Below, in pieces: positions 34,973-44,566 of a DNA stretch of 64,000 nucleotides (positions within the stretch are counted from its first letter, which is position 1; each line of letters starts with the position of its first letter). The position numbers were made by a program, and so were the translations under genes. This stretch comes from Alishewanella jeotgali KCTC 22429 (GTDB lineage: Bacteria > Pseudomonadota > Gammaproteobacteria > Enterobacterales > Alteromonadaceae). The notes under the pieces are model-generated. The model did no database searches. It was not told the origin of the DNA and worked only from the letters and a program-made list of their open reading frames with translations. The stretch covers positions 1 to 64,000 of the forward strand of contig NZ_AHTH01000002.1 in NCBI RefSeq assembly GCF_000245735.1. The letters are read 5' to 3'.

Positions 34973-37069
34973 ATGCCGATAGCAAAGCGTAAACCACGTC
35001 GTCACCAGCCAGAGTTAGATGCAGCTGCCAATTTTGAGCATCTGCCGATTGGCTTGTTGTGGAACTATCGTTTAGTTCTGGAGTGTAATGTACTCAGCCG
35101 GTTCTTTGATCAGGATGGCGAGCTGGATCGCGAAGATGCACAAAGTGTAGGCATTCCGGATCAGGCGATGGAGTTTGATCGCGCCCAGATGCAGCGCTAT
35201 CTAAAACAGCAAATCAAAGTACTGGAGCGGCAGGTTGAACAGGGCGTTCCCTTGTCATTGCGCAGTAATGCGCAACAACTGGCGCAGTTGGTTGGTTTAA
35301 ACGACACTGAGCAACAGGTGCTGATCTTTGTGGCGTTGGTCAAGACCGAGCAAATCGTTAACAACCTCTGCGAGATGATTCGGGTTAAGCATCTGAGTAG
35401 CCTGTGTAAGCTGGTAGCGAAGGCGCTAAATTTACCGCTAGCTGATATCAAAATGGCCTTAAGCGATAAATCAGCCTTACTTACCACCGGCATATTAGAG
35501 CTGGAAATTCACAGTTTTGGTAACACCATTGCCGATTGCTTTGACTTTCTGAGTCAGAAATTCAGTGAATTACTGCTATCTGACAACGCCGAACCGACAG
35601 CGTTTTTTAAAGAAATTATCCAGCAAGCGCCGGCATCTACTCTTAAGCTTGAGCATTTTGCCCATGTGCAACAAGACTTGGATATCTTATTACCTTATTT
35701 GCAGCACAGCGTAGCGACCAGCAAAGCTGGGGTGAATGTCCTGCTGTATGGCCAACCTGGCACCGGCAAAACCGAACTGTCGCGGTTATTGGCACAGCAG
35801 CTCAATGTCACTTTACATGAAGTCAGTTGCCAGTGTGATGATGGCGATGCCATCGCCGGTAATGCCAGAATGCGGGCATACCGCTTGGCGCAGCGTTGTT
35901 TGGCCAATACCCAAAGCCTGTTGCTATTTGATGAGGTAGAGGATGTGTTTATCCAAAATCCGTTTGCCCGTCAGTCTGAGCAGCGTAAAGGCTGGTTAAA
36001 CCGGATGCTGGAGCAAAACCCGGTTCCGACCTTATGGTTAACCAACAATCATCAGATTATTGATCCAGCCTTTATCCGCCGCTTTGATCTGGTTATTGAA
36101 ATGCCAGTACCACCACAAGCACAACGCGCTGAGTTTTTGCATCAGGCTGCAGGTGGCATCTTAACGCCTAATGCTGCCATGCAGCTGGCGGCACACCCAA
36201 GGCTAACGCCAGCAGTAATCGATCGTGCCAGTAAAGTGGTACAAAGCATTCAGCTTGATACTGATAAGTATGATAAAGCGACGCTACTGCAGCGCGTGAT
36301 GCAGCAAACCTTATCCGCGCAGGGGCATCAGCTACCCTTTGCTAAGGGCCAGGAATTAGGTGATGTGTACGATCCAGGCTTAATTAATACTGAAGCGAAT
36401 TTGAGCGTGATTGTTGAGGGTTTAAAGATGCAGGGCTCTGGCCGCTTATGTTTGTATGGCCCACCGGGTACCGGTAAAACTGCCTTTGCGCATTATCTGG
36501 CCAAACAACTGGCTAAGCCGTTAATTATTAAACGCGCCTCGGATCTGTTAAGCCCCTATCTTGGTGAAACAGAAATGGCGGTGGCGGCAGCTTTTAATCA
36601 GGCGGCAAAGCAGCAGGCTATTTTGCTTATTGATGAAGTGGATAGTTTTTTACAGGATCGCAGTAAGGCACGGCAAAGCTGGGAGGTGAGTATGGTTAAT
36701 GAGTTACTCACACAGCTTGAACGCTTTGACGGACTCTTTATTGCCAGCACTAACCTGATGCACAATTTAGATCAGGCGGCACTGCGGCGCTTTGATCTAA
36801 AAGCCTGCTTTAGTTACTTAAAACCGGCACAGGCGCAGCAGTTATTGCAGGCTCATTGCCAGCAATTAGGCTTAAATGTTTGTGATACAAGCTTGCAACG
36901 TGTCGCTAGCAGCAGCGTGTTAACCCCTGGTGACTTTAATGCAATACGCCGGCAGGCACGGTTTCAGCCATTTGCCAGTGCGCAACAGTTTGTAACAGCA
37001 CTCTTGACCGATGTGGCGTTAAAAACTCAGCACCAGACTGAAAGCAAAGGGATAGGTTTTTTGCAATAA
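34973..37069 (+). CDS. Tandem AAA+ ATPase (two ATPase domains)
   Basis: A 698-residue protein with two AAA+ modules. Domain 1: Walker A GQPGTGKTE (about 261) and Walker B LLLFDEVEDVF (about 317), with RRFDLVIEMP as the arginine region. Domain 2: Walker A GPPGTGKTA (about 497), Walker B ILLIDEVDSFL (about 551) and LRRFDLKACF. Both sites look complete, as in Cdc48- or SpoVK-like double-ring remodellers, but the ~230-residue helical N-terminal part is not a known substrate-binding domain. GAGGAG precedes the ATG. It ends at a hairpin and faces WYL-2. Confidence 0.85.
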   Translation: MPIAKRKPRRHQPELDAAANFEHLPIGLLWNYRLVLECNVLSRFFDQDGELDREDAQSVGIPDQAMEFDRAQMQRYLKQQIKVLERQVEQGVPLSLRSNAQQLAQLVGLNDTEQQVLIFVALVKTEQIVNNLCEMIRVKHLSSLCKLVAKALNLPLADIKMALSDKSALLTTGILELEIHSFGNTIADCFDFLSQKFSELLLSDNAEPTAFFKEIIQQAPASTLKLEHFAHVQQDLDILLPYLQHSVATSKAGVNVLLYGQPGTGKTELSRLLAQQLNVTLHEVSCQCDDGDAIAGNARMRAYRLAQRCLANTQSLLLFDEVEDVFIQNPFARQSEQRKGWLNRMLEQNPVPTLWLTNNHQIIDPAFIRRFDLVIEMPVPPQAQRAEFLHQAAGGILTPNAAMQLAAHPRLTPAVIDRASKVVQSIQLDTDKYDKATLLQRVMQQTLSAQGHQLPFAKGQELGDVYDPGLINTEANLSVIVEGLKMQGSGRLCLYGPPGTGKTAFAHYLAKQLAKPLIIKRASDLLSPYLGETEMAVAAAFNQAAKQQAILLIDEVDSFLQDRSKARQSWEVSMVNELLTQLERFDGLFIASTNLMHNLDQAALRRFDLKACFSYLKPAQAQQLLQAHCQQLGLNVCDTSLQRVASSSVLTPGDFNAIRRQARFQPFASAQQFVTALLTDVALKTQHQTESKGIGFLQ

Positions 37070-37090
37070 GCACTAAGCATTTAGCACAGT

Positions 37091-37127
37091 CGCGGTAAAG
37101 CACTTTAGCATGTTATACCGCGAAATT
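37091..37127. terminator. Hairpin between the tandem AAA+ gene and WYL-2
   Basis: CGCGGTA (37091-37097) pairs with TACCGCG (37116-37122) around an 18-nt loop, followed by AAATTTTT. It is located between convergent genes. Confidence 0.55.
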
Positions 37128-37189
37128 TTTGAGCATCCCATTCAATTTTTAAGCAGCTGTTTGAGGGAGAACACTTCAGGCAAGGACGC

Positions 37190-38203
37190 CTAATCCTCAG
37201 CGTAAAGCGCTGCGGCCCCGCGGATTTTATCAACTATTTCCTGCCTAAGCTCGGGTGGAGATACCACCTGAATAGCCAAAGAGTGAGATAAAATCCACCA
37301 CTGTAATTGCCAACCATCAATAACAGTGGCGCTGAGTTCAAACCAGCCGTCGGCAGCCGGAGTAAGCTGCATATCTTCTGCTAACGGCGCTTCATGCAGA
37401 ATTTTAGCCAGATGCGGGTTAACCCGGGCCACAAACTGTATGGCCATGCCACTGCCAAACTGCATAGCGCCCGCGTTAATATACTGCGCCAGTGAAAAGC
37501 CATCAGGTATTTTTATTGTTGTATCGGTTAGTGTTAAGGCATTAAAGCGATGTAATGCGAACAAGCGCTGATCGGTATAGTCGCCAATTGACGCCACCAG
37601 GTAAGTAATGTGGCCGCGTTGTACCAACCCCAGCGGGTTAATCTGATACTCTTTTTGGACCTGATCGTGGATTGCCGTATACACCGCAGCCAGTTGTTTG
37701 CCCTCGGTCATCGCCTGTTGCACTGCTTCGTAATGTTCAGCCGGCGTTGCGGGTGGCGTTAAGGGTAAAGCGGGTGAGACCACGGCAATTTTATCTGCCA
37801 ACAAGCCTTTGCTGTTGCTGCCATCCAACGCATCAATTTTGCGTTTAGCCAAAGCAAAGCGATCTTTTAAGCCTTGCAGCATAGTATCTGGCAGGATAGT
37901 TTTTAAAGTGCCTTCAACCAGCTGTAACATCATCGCATCAGCAACGCTTACGCCAGGGATATGGCTGGTTTTATCCTCCATCCAGCGCCAATACTGGGCA
38001 TTGCCTTCTTTATTACAATAAATGGGAAAGGGGATCGACAAATCAATCAGATCTCTATCCACTGTGCGGCGGGTCACCTCAAAACCAGCGGCAGCCAGTT
38101 TGTTATGAATATCGCTAACACTAATCCCGTTTCCTTGCGAGGGGATCATCTTTAGCACTTCCCACTGGCGGCTTATCGAGGCGTTATTTTTATTTGATGG
38201 CAT
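37190..38203 (-). CDS. WYL-domain transcriptional regulator 2
   Basis: A 337-residue paralogue of the regulator at 16954. The N-terminal winged helix (SRQWEVLKMIPSQ then EVTRRTVDRDLIDLS) is followed by KEYQINPLGLVQRGHITYLVASIG (WYL region, about 190-212), FALHRFNALTL, and a C-terminal extension ending with a short helix. The two proteins align over their whole length and share the IPGV(S/T)xAxAM segment. ATG 38203 has AAGGAG 6 nt upstream; the longer start is rejected. It is transcribed divergently from sbcD, from which a palindrome lies 144 nt away. Two related WYL proteins could act together, as PafB and PafC do in actinobacteria. Confidence 0.93.
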   Translation of the reverse strand: MPSNKNNASISRQWEVLKMIPSQGNGISVSDIHNKLAAAGFEVTRRTVDRDLIDLSIPFPIYCNKEGNAQYWRWMEDKTSHIPGVSVADAMMLQLVEGTLKTILPDTMLQGLKDRFALAKRKIDALDGSNSKGLLADKIAVVSPALPLTPPATPAEHYEAVQQAMTEGKQLAAVYTAIHDQVQKEYQINPLGLVQRGHITYLVASIGDYTDQRLFALHRFNALTLTDTTIKIPDGFSLAQYINAGAMQFGSGMAIQFVARVNPHLAKILHEAPLAEDMQLTPAADGWFELSATVIDGWQLQWWILSHSLAIQVVSPPELRQEIVDKIRGAAALYAED

Positions 38204-38346
38204 CGCTGACTCCTTGCAAATCCACTTTGCCGTCATCTTAATGGCTGACTTAACAAATGAAAAGACTAAAATATCCCTAAAATCAGCACTTAACCATCTT
38301 GTTATCCGGTAGTATCTGCATAACGTTTTAGCTAAACCACATTTTG

Positions 38347-38380
38347 CTCGTCACATTTTGTCGTAGGCCTATTTTAGACT
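38347..38380 (+). promoter_or_regulatory. Regulon palindrome and -10 upstream of sbcDC
   Basis: CTCGTC-ACATTTT-GTCGTA (38347-38365), 9 bp, TAGACT (38375-38380). The left arm differs by one base from the consensus CGAC. No matching -10 is seen on the strand facing WYL-2. Confidence 0.7.
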
Positions 38381-38411
38381 CACCAGTGATTAACCGCACA
38401 GGAACTGCAGC

Positions 38412-39638
38412 ATGAAAATCCTCCATACTTCCGACTGGCATTTAGGCCAGAATTTTTACACCAAAAGCCGCAAAGCGGAGCATCAGGCATTTTTAGACTG
38501 GCTACTGCAGCAGATTACCGCACAGCAAATTGATGCGGTTATTGTGGCCGGGGATATTTTTGATACCGCTACACCGCCCAGTTATGCCCGTGAGATGTAT
38601 AACCAGTTTGTGGTAGATATGCATAAAGCCGGTTGTAATTTAATAGTGCTGGGTGGCAATCATGACTCTGTTTCAGTGCTTAACGAAACCAAATCGCTAT
38701 TAAAGCAACTGAATGCCTATGTTGTCGCCAATACCAGTGAAGATGCGGCAGAGCAGGTGATCCCGCTTTGTAACCGTGCCGGCGAAGTGGGCGCGATCCT
38801 CTGTGCCGTGCCCTTTATTCGGGCCCGCGATATACTGGAAAGTAACGCCGGTGACAGCGCCGATGCAAAGCGCGAGGCCCTGGCCTTGGCGATCAAACAG
38901 CATTATCAGCGGCTTTACGAAGAAGCACAGCAACAACAGGCCGCACTACCCAATTGGGTACCGATTATTGCCACTGGTCATCTGGCTGCTGTGGGGGTTA
39001 CAGCTTCCGAAAGTGTACGCGAAATCTATATCGGCACCTTAAATGGCTTGCAAGCCGACACCTTTCCGCCAGCAGACTATATTGCGCTTGGCCATATTCA
39101 CCGGCCACAGCTGGTAAGTAAAAATCGACCCATTTACTATTCGGGTTCACCCATTGCGCTAAGCTTCGATGAGCTTTCGCATAAAAAACAAGTCAATGTG
39201 CTGGAATTTACTACCAATAAAACACTGCAGCTGGACTTACTTGAAGTGCCGACATTTCAGCCTTTAGCTGTATTAAAAGGCGATCTGATGGCATTAGAAC
39301 AGTCCTTGCAGCAGTATGCTGACCATAGCGGCGTACCAGTTTGGCTCAGCATTGAAGTAACAGGGCAGGACTTTTTAAGTGATATCCAGCAAAAGATCCA
39401 GCAACTTACACAAGACCTACCCGTAGAGGTACTGCAAGTTAAACGCAGCCGCAAGAACGTGCAGACTGACACCACTAAAACGGCCGAGCGCACCTTAACT
39501 GAGCTTACTCCAGAAGAAGTATTTGCCAAACGCCTGGCACAGCAAGATTTTACCAAGGATCCACAGCAGCCAGAGCGCTTAACCCTGCATTTTGCGCAAA
39601 CCCTTGCCAGCTTGCACGAACAGGAGGCTAACGTATGA
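38412..39638 (+). CDS. sbcD: SbcD exonuclease subunit
   Basis: A 408-residue Mre11-type phosphoesterase. Motifs: TSDWHLGQNF (residues 5-14), VAGDIFDTATPPS, LGGNHDSVS, TGHLAAVG and ALGHIHRPQ, the full calcineurin-like set for two metals. It would degrade DNA ends and cleave hairpins together with SbcC. It overlaps sbcC by 4 nt (ATGA) and sits behind a regulon-type promoter, so this sbcDC is part of the regulon rather than an isolated housekeeping pair. Confidence 0.95.
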   Translation: MKILHTSDWHLGQNFYTKSRKAEHQAFLDWLLQQITAQQIDAVIVAGDIFDTATPPSYAREMYNQFVVDMHKAGCNLIVLGGNHDSVSVLNETKSLLKQLNAYVVANTSEDAAEQVIPLCNRAGEVGAILCAVPFIRARDILESNAGDSADAKREALALAIKQHYQRLYEEAQQQQAALPNWVPIIATGHLAAVGVTASESVREIYIGTLNGLQADTFPPADYIALGHIHRPQLVSKNRPIYYSGSPIALSFDELSHKKQVNVLEFTTNKTLQLDLLEVPTFQPLAVLKGDLMALEQSLQQYADHSGVPVWLSIEVTGQDFLSDIQQKIQQLTQDLPVEVLQVKRSRKNVQTDTTKTAERTLTELTPEEVFAKRLAQQDFTKDPQQPERLTLHFAQTLASLHEQEANV

Positions 39639-42600
39639 AGATTTTAACCCTACGCCTGAAAAACCTGAACTCGTTAAAAGGTGAGTGGAAAATCGACTTT
39701 ACTGCCGCGCCCTTTGCCGACAGTGGCCTGTTTGCGATCACCGGGCCAACCGGGGCCGGTAAAACCACTTTATTAGATGCGATCTGCCTCGCGCTCTATC
39801 ACGAAACGCCGCGCCTGGGCGCCATTAATAATAACAATAATGAAATTATGAGCCGCGGTACCGCCGAGTGTTTGGCAGAAGTGGAATTTGAAGTAAAAGG
39901 TATCGCTTATCGCGCGTTTTGGAGCATGCGTCGTGCCAGAAATAATGTGGACGGGCAGCTGCAGGCGGCTGCAGTAGAATTAGCGGAAGTTGCCACCGGT
40001 AAAGTGCTGGCCAATCAGATTAAGCCCAAATTAGATGAAGTGGAGCGTTTAACCGGGCTGGATTTTGGCCGTTTTACAAAATCAATGTTGTTATCGCAAG
40101 GTGCTTTTGCTGCATTTTTAAATGCAAGTGAGAGTGAACGCGCCGGGTTATTAGAGCAGCTTACCGGTACTGAAATTTATGGTTTTATTTCACAGCGGGT
40201 GTACGAGCGTTACACTGCAGCTAAACAGCAGCTGCAGGCCTTGCAGCAACAAGCCCAGCATATTGAACTGTTAAGTGAAGCACAGCAGCAAGAACTGCAG
40301 GATGCCCGTCAAGCCTTAATCACTGCCAACCAGCAAGCAGAGCATCAACTCAAAGCGCTGCAACAACAACTTAATTGGTATCAGCAGCAACAAGAGCTAC
40401 TGAGTCAGCAAGCAAGTGCCCGGCAGCAAGTAACTGAGGCACTGCAAGCAGAGCAGGCAGCTGCTGCGGATCTAAGCCGCCTGAGTTTAAGCGAACCAGC
40501 AGAAATACTGCGTACGCCCTGGCATTTATTGCAGCAGGCAGAGCAACAACTTGCCGCCTTACAAGCCGAAGCCAGCCAATTAATCGCGCAGCAGCAAAAG
40601 CTAGGCGAAAATGTTGCTCAAGCACAGCAGGTGCAACAGCAGACTGAGCAGCAATTTAACCAAGTGCGCCAGGCACAGCACCAGCATGAGCTGCTGATTA
40701 TGGATAAGGTATTGCCGCTGGATAGCCAGATCCAAGCTATGACTGAGCAGCTTAAACAAACGCAGCGGCACCAGCAGCAAAGCCAGCAGCAGCTATCTGA
40801 GTTAACTTTAGACCATAGTCGTTTAAGCCAGGCGTTATCCGTTACCCAACAACAGCTGCAAAGCACACAGCAATTTTTAGCTGAACAGCAGCACGATGAC
40901 GCTTTAGTAAGCCTGTTACCGGCCTGGCAGCAACGGCAGCAGTATTTGCAGCAGCAACAGCATGAAATTCAAGCCGTAAAAGCACAGCTGCCAACGCTGG
41001 AACAGCAAATTAACCAACAACAGCAACAACATACGGGTTTAACTACCCAAGCTCAGCAAGCGTCAACAGAGCTTAGTCAGGCCCAGCAAGCGGCCGAGCA
41101 AGCTAGCCAGCAGCTGTCGGCGCTGCACCAAGATGGCGATTTAACCCAGATCCGAGAGCGGCTAAAACAACAGCAAACCTGGCTTGATGCAGTAAAATAT
41201 GCACAAAGCACTCAGCAGGCTTATGGCCAACTTGCGCAGCAGCAAAACGGCTATCAGCGACAAGCCCAGGATTATCAGCAGCAAGCTGAGCAATTAGTGA
41301 CCCAGCAAGCGGCATTAACTGCTCAGGTAGATCTGGCCAAGCAGCTTGTTCATAGCCTCGGGCAAACTATTGATACAGAAAGCCAGCTGGCCAGCTACCG
41401 GCAACAACTCTGTGACGGCGAAGCCTGCCCACTGTGCGGCGCCACTGAGCATCCAATGCGAGCACACAGTATTGCGGTACCGGAAATTATTCAGCAGCAA
41501 GCGCAGGCCAAAGCGCAGTTAGATAGCCTGACAGGTCAGTTACAGGCCACCACACTGAATATTGCCAAACTTGAACAGCAGCAAAGCTTATTGGCTGCAA
41601 GCGAGCAGCAAGCTCAGGAAAAAAGCGCTGAGCTCTATCAACAATTTAGTAGCTGGTGCCTGAATTTACCGGCAGCGCTGCTGGCGTTCTGGCAAGCAGC
41701 GATTGCAGGCAAGGGACAGCATGTCGTTTCGGAGGCTGCCTTAATACTGCAGCAGTTAGCCGAGGCAGACGAGCAGGGCGCCCGGGCGCTTGTGCCACAC
41801 CCCGAGTTAATGACCGCGCTTAATACAGCGCTGCAGCAGGCCATCGAATTGGATAACGCACATTTAACGCAGCTATTGCAGGCACAGCAACAGCTAGCTC
41901 AGGCGCAGGCTGCGTTAAACACTAAGCAACAAACCCATACAGCGCTGACGAATCAACTGGCATTACTTGCGCAGCAACAGCACAGCACCCAAGCTGAGTT
42001 AAGCCGGCAGCAGCAACAGCTTAGTAAGTTAGAGCAACAAAGCGCGGCAGCCTTAACGGCACTTGTGCAAGATATTGCGCAGCAAGGCTTTAGCCTAAAC
42101 AACAGCCTAAGCCTGCCGGAGCTGGCCAGTTGGCTAGCACAAAAAACACAAGATCTAACGCGTTATCAGCAATACCAGCAGCAAGGACAAAAACTGACAC
42201 AGCAGCTTGCCGAACAGCAGAATCAGCTGTCTGGCCTGAGCGCACAACATCAAGCCGCAGAGCAAGGTGCAGCGCACCTGGCGCAAGGGCTTAACCGCTT
42301 AACAGAAAGCCTGACTAACCTAACTGCCGAGCGACAGGCACTTTACGGTAATAAGGTGGTAAAAGACGAAACGCAGGCCTTTACCGTGCGCGTACAACAG
42401 GCCGAGCAGCACCTGTCTCATGCTCAGCAGCTGTTACGCCAGGCCGAGCAGGCGCAGCAACACAACCAAACGGCTGCGGCGCTTAATCAAAGTAAAACCG
42501 CCGAGCAGCAAACCAGGCTTGCTGAACAAAGACGCGCATGGCAACAACAACGTGAAGCACAGCAGTTTAGCAGTAATGAGGCCTTTTTAGCGGCGTTATT

Positions 42601-43426
42601 GCCAGCAGAGGAGCGTAGCCGCTTAACGCAGCTAAAACAGCAGCTCTCTGAAGCAAAAACCACCGCACAAACGCTACTGTCGCAGGCCAGCAGCAAGCTT
42701 GAGGCGCTAATGGCACATACTGAAGCCGCAAACTGGCAGCAGCAAGTACCGGATGAGGTGGCGCAGCAGCACAATAACCTGCAACAACAGCGTGAACAGC
42801 AATTGCAGCGCCTGGGAGAAATGCAACAACAGCTACAGGAAGATGCGAAGCGCCGGCAACAACATGCGGCACTGCTCACCGAGATCACCAAAGCAGAGCT
42901 GGCCTTTGTTGACTATGACGCGATGAATGACTTAATCGGTTCCGCCAAAGGCGATAAATTCCGTAAATTTGCCCAGGGTTTAACGCTGGATAACCTGATT
43001 TATCTGGCCAATAAACAGCTGGAGCGCTTACACGGGCGCTATGCGCTAAGCCGCAAAAATACCGAAGGTTTAGAGTTATCAGTACTGGATACCTGGCAGG
43101 CCGATACGATACGCGATACCAAAACGCTATCGGGTGGTGAAAGCTTTTTAGTGAGCTTAGCCTTAGCACTGGCGTTATCTGATTTGGTTAGCCATAAAAC
43201 CAGTATCGATTCGCTGTTTTTAGACGAAGGCTTTGGCACCCTGGATGCGGAAACTCTGGATATTGCTCTTGACGCGCTGGATAACTTAAATGCTACCGGT
43301 AAAACAATAGGGGTAATTAGCCATATCGAAGCCATGAAAGAGCGTATTCCGGTGCAGCTTAAAGTGACCAAAAAAAGTGGCTTAGGCATCAGTGAGCTTA
43401 ACAAAGAGTTTCGGGTAGAGGCATAA
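39635..43426 (+). CDS. sbcC: SbcC exonuclease ATPase subunit
   Basis: A 1263-residue Rad50/SMC-like ATPase. Walker A GPTGAGKTT (residues 38-46) starts the head; a long antiparallel coiled coil follows, with the zinc-hook CPLC near residue 598; the second half of the head has the signature LSGGESFLVSLALALALSDL (about 1163) and Walker B LFLDEGFGTLD (about 1194). The coil is exceptionally rich in glutamine, giving long cag/caa codon runs that look like repeats in DNA but are coding. It works with SbcD as a DNA-end nuclease. A hairpin follows. Confidence 0.95.
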   Translation: MKILTLRLKNLNSLKGEWKIDFTAAPFADSGLFAITGPTGAGKTTLLDAICLALYHETPRLGAINNNNNEIMSRGTAECLAEVEFEVKGIAYRAFWSMRRARNNVDGQLQAAAVELAEVATGKVLANQIKPKLDEVERLTGLDFGRFTKSMLLSQGAFAAFLNASESERAGLLEQLTGTEIYGFISQRVYERYTAAKQQLQALQQQAQHIELLSEAQQQELQDARQALITANQQAEHQLKALQQQLNWYQQQQELLSQQASARQQVTEALQAEQAAAADLSRLSLSEPAEILRTPWHLLQQAEQQLAALQAEASQLIAQQQKLGENVAQAQQVQQQTEQQFNQVRQAQHQHELLIMDKVLPLDSQIQAMTEQLKQTQRHQQQSQQQLSELTLDHSRLSQALSVTQQQLQSTQQFLAEQQHDDALVSLLPAWQQRQQYLQQQQHEIQAVKAQLPTLEQQINQQQQQHTGLTTQAQQASTELSQAQQAAEQASQQLSALHQDGDLTQIRERLKQQQTWLDAVKYAQSTQQAYGQLAQQQNGYQRQAQDYQQQAEQLVTQQAALTAQVDLAKQLVHSLGQTIDTESQLASYRQQLCDGEACPLCGATEHPMRAHSIAVPEIIQQQAQAKAQLDSLTGQLQATTLNIAKLEQQQSLLAASEQQAQEKSAELYQQFSSWCLNLPAALLAFWQAAIAGKGQHVVSEAALILQQLAEADEQGARALVPHPELMTALNTALQQAIELDNAHLTQLLQAQQQLAQAQAALNTKQQTHTALTNQLALLAQQQHSTQAELSRQQQQLSKLEQQSAAALTALVQDIAQQGFSLNNSLSLPELASWLAQKTQDLTRYQQYQQQGQKLTQQLAEQQNQLSGLSAQHQAAEQGAAHLAQGLNRLTESLTNLTAERQALYGNKVVKDETQAFTVRVQQAEQHLSHAQQLLRQAEQAQQHNQTAAALNQSKTAEQQTRLAEQRRAWQQQREAQQFSSNEAFLAALLPAEERSRLTQLKQQLSEAKTTAQTLLSQASSKLEALMAHTEAANWQQQVPDEVAQQHNNLQQQREQQLQRLGEMQQQLQEDAKRRQQHAALLTEITKAELAFVDYDAMNDLIGSAKGDKFRKFAQGLTLDNLIYLANKQLERLHGRYALSRKNTEGLELSVLDTWQADTIRDTKTLSGGESFLVSLALALALSDLVSHKTSIDSLFLDEGFGTLDAETLDIALDALDNLNATGKTIGVISHIEAMKERIPVQLKVTKKSGLGISELNKEFRVEA

Positions 43427-43448
43427 AGCAAACGTAGAAGCCGGCATC

Positions 43449-43492
43449 GGAAGTAAGTAGCGAATTAGCAGGGTAAAGGCCTGCTTACTTCC
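43449..43492 (+). terminator. Hairpin after sbcC
   Basis: GGAAGTAAGTAG with CTGCTTACTTCC, a 12-bp stem with one G-T pair and a 20-nt loop, without a T tract. Possible terminator or RNA 3' end structure. Confidence 0.45.
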
Positions 43493-43631
43493 GCCAAGAT
43501 GCAGCAACCTAATCATCTAAAAGGGGTTATCGGCGCAGGCTAGTACAAAAGTTGTAGCTAAAGTACTTGCCTAAGCTGTACCTGATATGGCATTAATAGG
43601 GCCAGAAAAAGCAACCAGGAAGCTGATTCAA

Positions 43632-44303
43632 ATGGTATTAACGGATTTAAGCTACAGCGCCCTTAAAGCCTATCAACGGCAACATCGTGATCATTTCCCG
43701 GAAAACCTGTCACTGCGGGTACACCGCGCCTTAAGTTGGCTAAGTAAAGCCGAACAAGCCAGGGCCAACAAAGATACCGACACCGAATTTATTTACTACT
43801 GGATCAGCTTTAATGCCGCTTACGCCAACGAATTTGGCGAAATCGACCGGGTCGGCGAAAGAGAACTGTTTGAAGCCTTTTTAAGCAAAATTGCCGATCT
43901 AGATACCAGCGAGAAGCTATACCAGCTTATTTGGCAACAATTTAGCGGCAGCATCCGCCTGCTAATGGACAATAAATTTGTTTACCAGCCATTTTGGGAT
44001 TACCACCGCGGCCGCATCAGTGAAGAAGAATGGCAGCAGCGCTTTATGGCATCAAAGGTCGCACTAAACGTGGCGCTGGCATCAAAAAATGTGCCGGTAG
44101 CCATGGCTCAAATTTTTACCCGGCTTTACACCCTGCGCAACCAAATTATCCATGGCGGCGCAACCTACAACAGCCAGGTAAACCGCGAACAACTTAAAGA
44201 CGCTTGTAACCTGCTAAATAAACTCATCCCCTTGATTATTGCACTGATGATGAGCGCACCGGATCAGCTTTGGGGGGAGGGGTGTTATCCGGTGGTTTCA
44301 TGA
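43632..44303 (+). CDS. HEPN-domain protein
   Basis: A 223-residue helical protein. LRNQIIHGGATYNS carries the HEPN RNxxxH motif (here R-N-Q-I-I-H, near residue 183), the RNase active site of many toxins and defence effectors. The body (AFEAFLSKI, FYYWISFNAAYAN) is helical. ATG 43632 has AGGAAG about 9 nt upstream; an ATG 45 nt earlier is in frame but has no ribosome site. No nucleotidyltransferase partner is adjacent. It may act as a stand-alone RNase or with the next gene; neither is shown. Confidence 0.75.
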   Translation: MVLTDLSYSALKAYQRQHRDHFPENLSLRVHRALSWLSKAEQARANKDTDTEFIYYWISFNAAYANEFGEIDRVGERELFEAFLSKIADLDTSEKLYQLIWQQFSGSIRLLMDNKFVYQPFWDYHRGRISEEEWQQRFMASKVALNVALASKNVPVAMAQIFTRLYTLRNQIIHGGATYNSQVNREQLKDACNLLNKLIPLIIALMMSAPDQLWGEGCYPVVS

Positions 44304-44566
44304 ATTTTTTATTGGCTACATAGCTATGTCTATGGGTTTATCTATATAAATCTCTACAAGACTTGCGTCCCTAAGTTACACCCAGACAAACATTTAACTA
44401 CTTCAGAGAAACCAGTTGAAAATAGTTACATCAGGGATAGCTTGATATGTGATAGTTCCTGAATTAAAGCAAACAATGCTCGTCTCTTGGCTAGACTGCT
44501 TTTAAAAATTGATTGTTGAAAATGCAATTGATGCACTAACTTTAAATATAAATCGGAGAACCGATC

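Noticed and set aside
42487-42891. Cysteine- and serine-rich antisense frames in sbcC and other genes
   Set aside because: They are antisense shadows of Gln/Ala/Leu codons with no start signals or domains.
39635-43426. Dense cag/caa/gca repeats that look like tandem or CRISPR-like repeats
   Set aside because: They are the glutamine- and alanine-rich codons of the SbcC coiled coil in one uninterrupted frame; there is no regular repeat-spacer unit. No CRISPR array was found in the window.
16954-43426. Assignment of the cluster to BREX because of WYL control and ATPases
   Set aside because: No PglX methyltransferase, PglZ phosphatase or BrxC/L-type protein is present.
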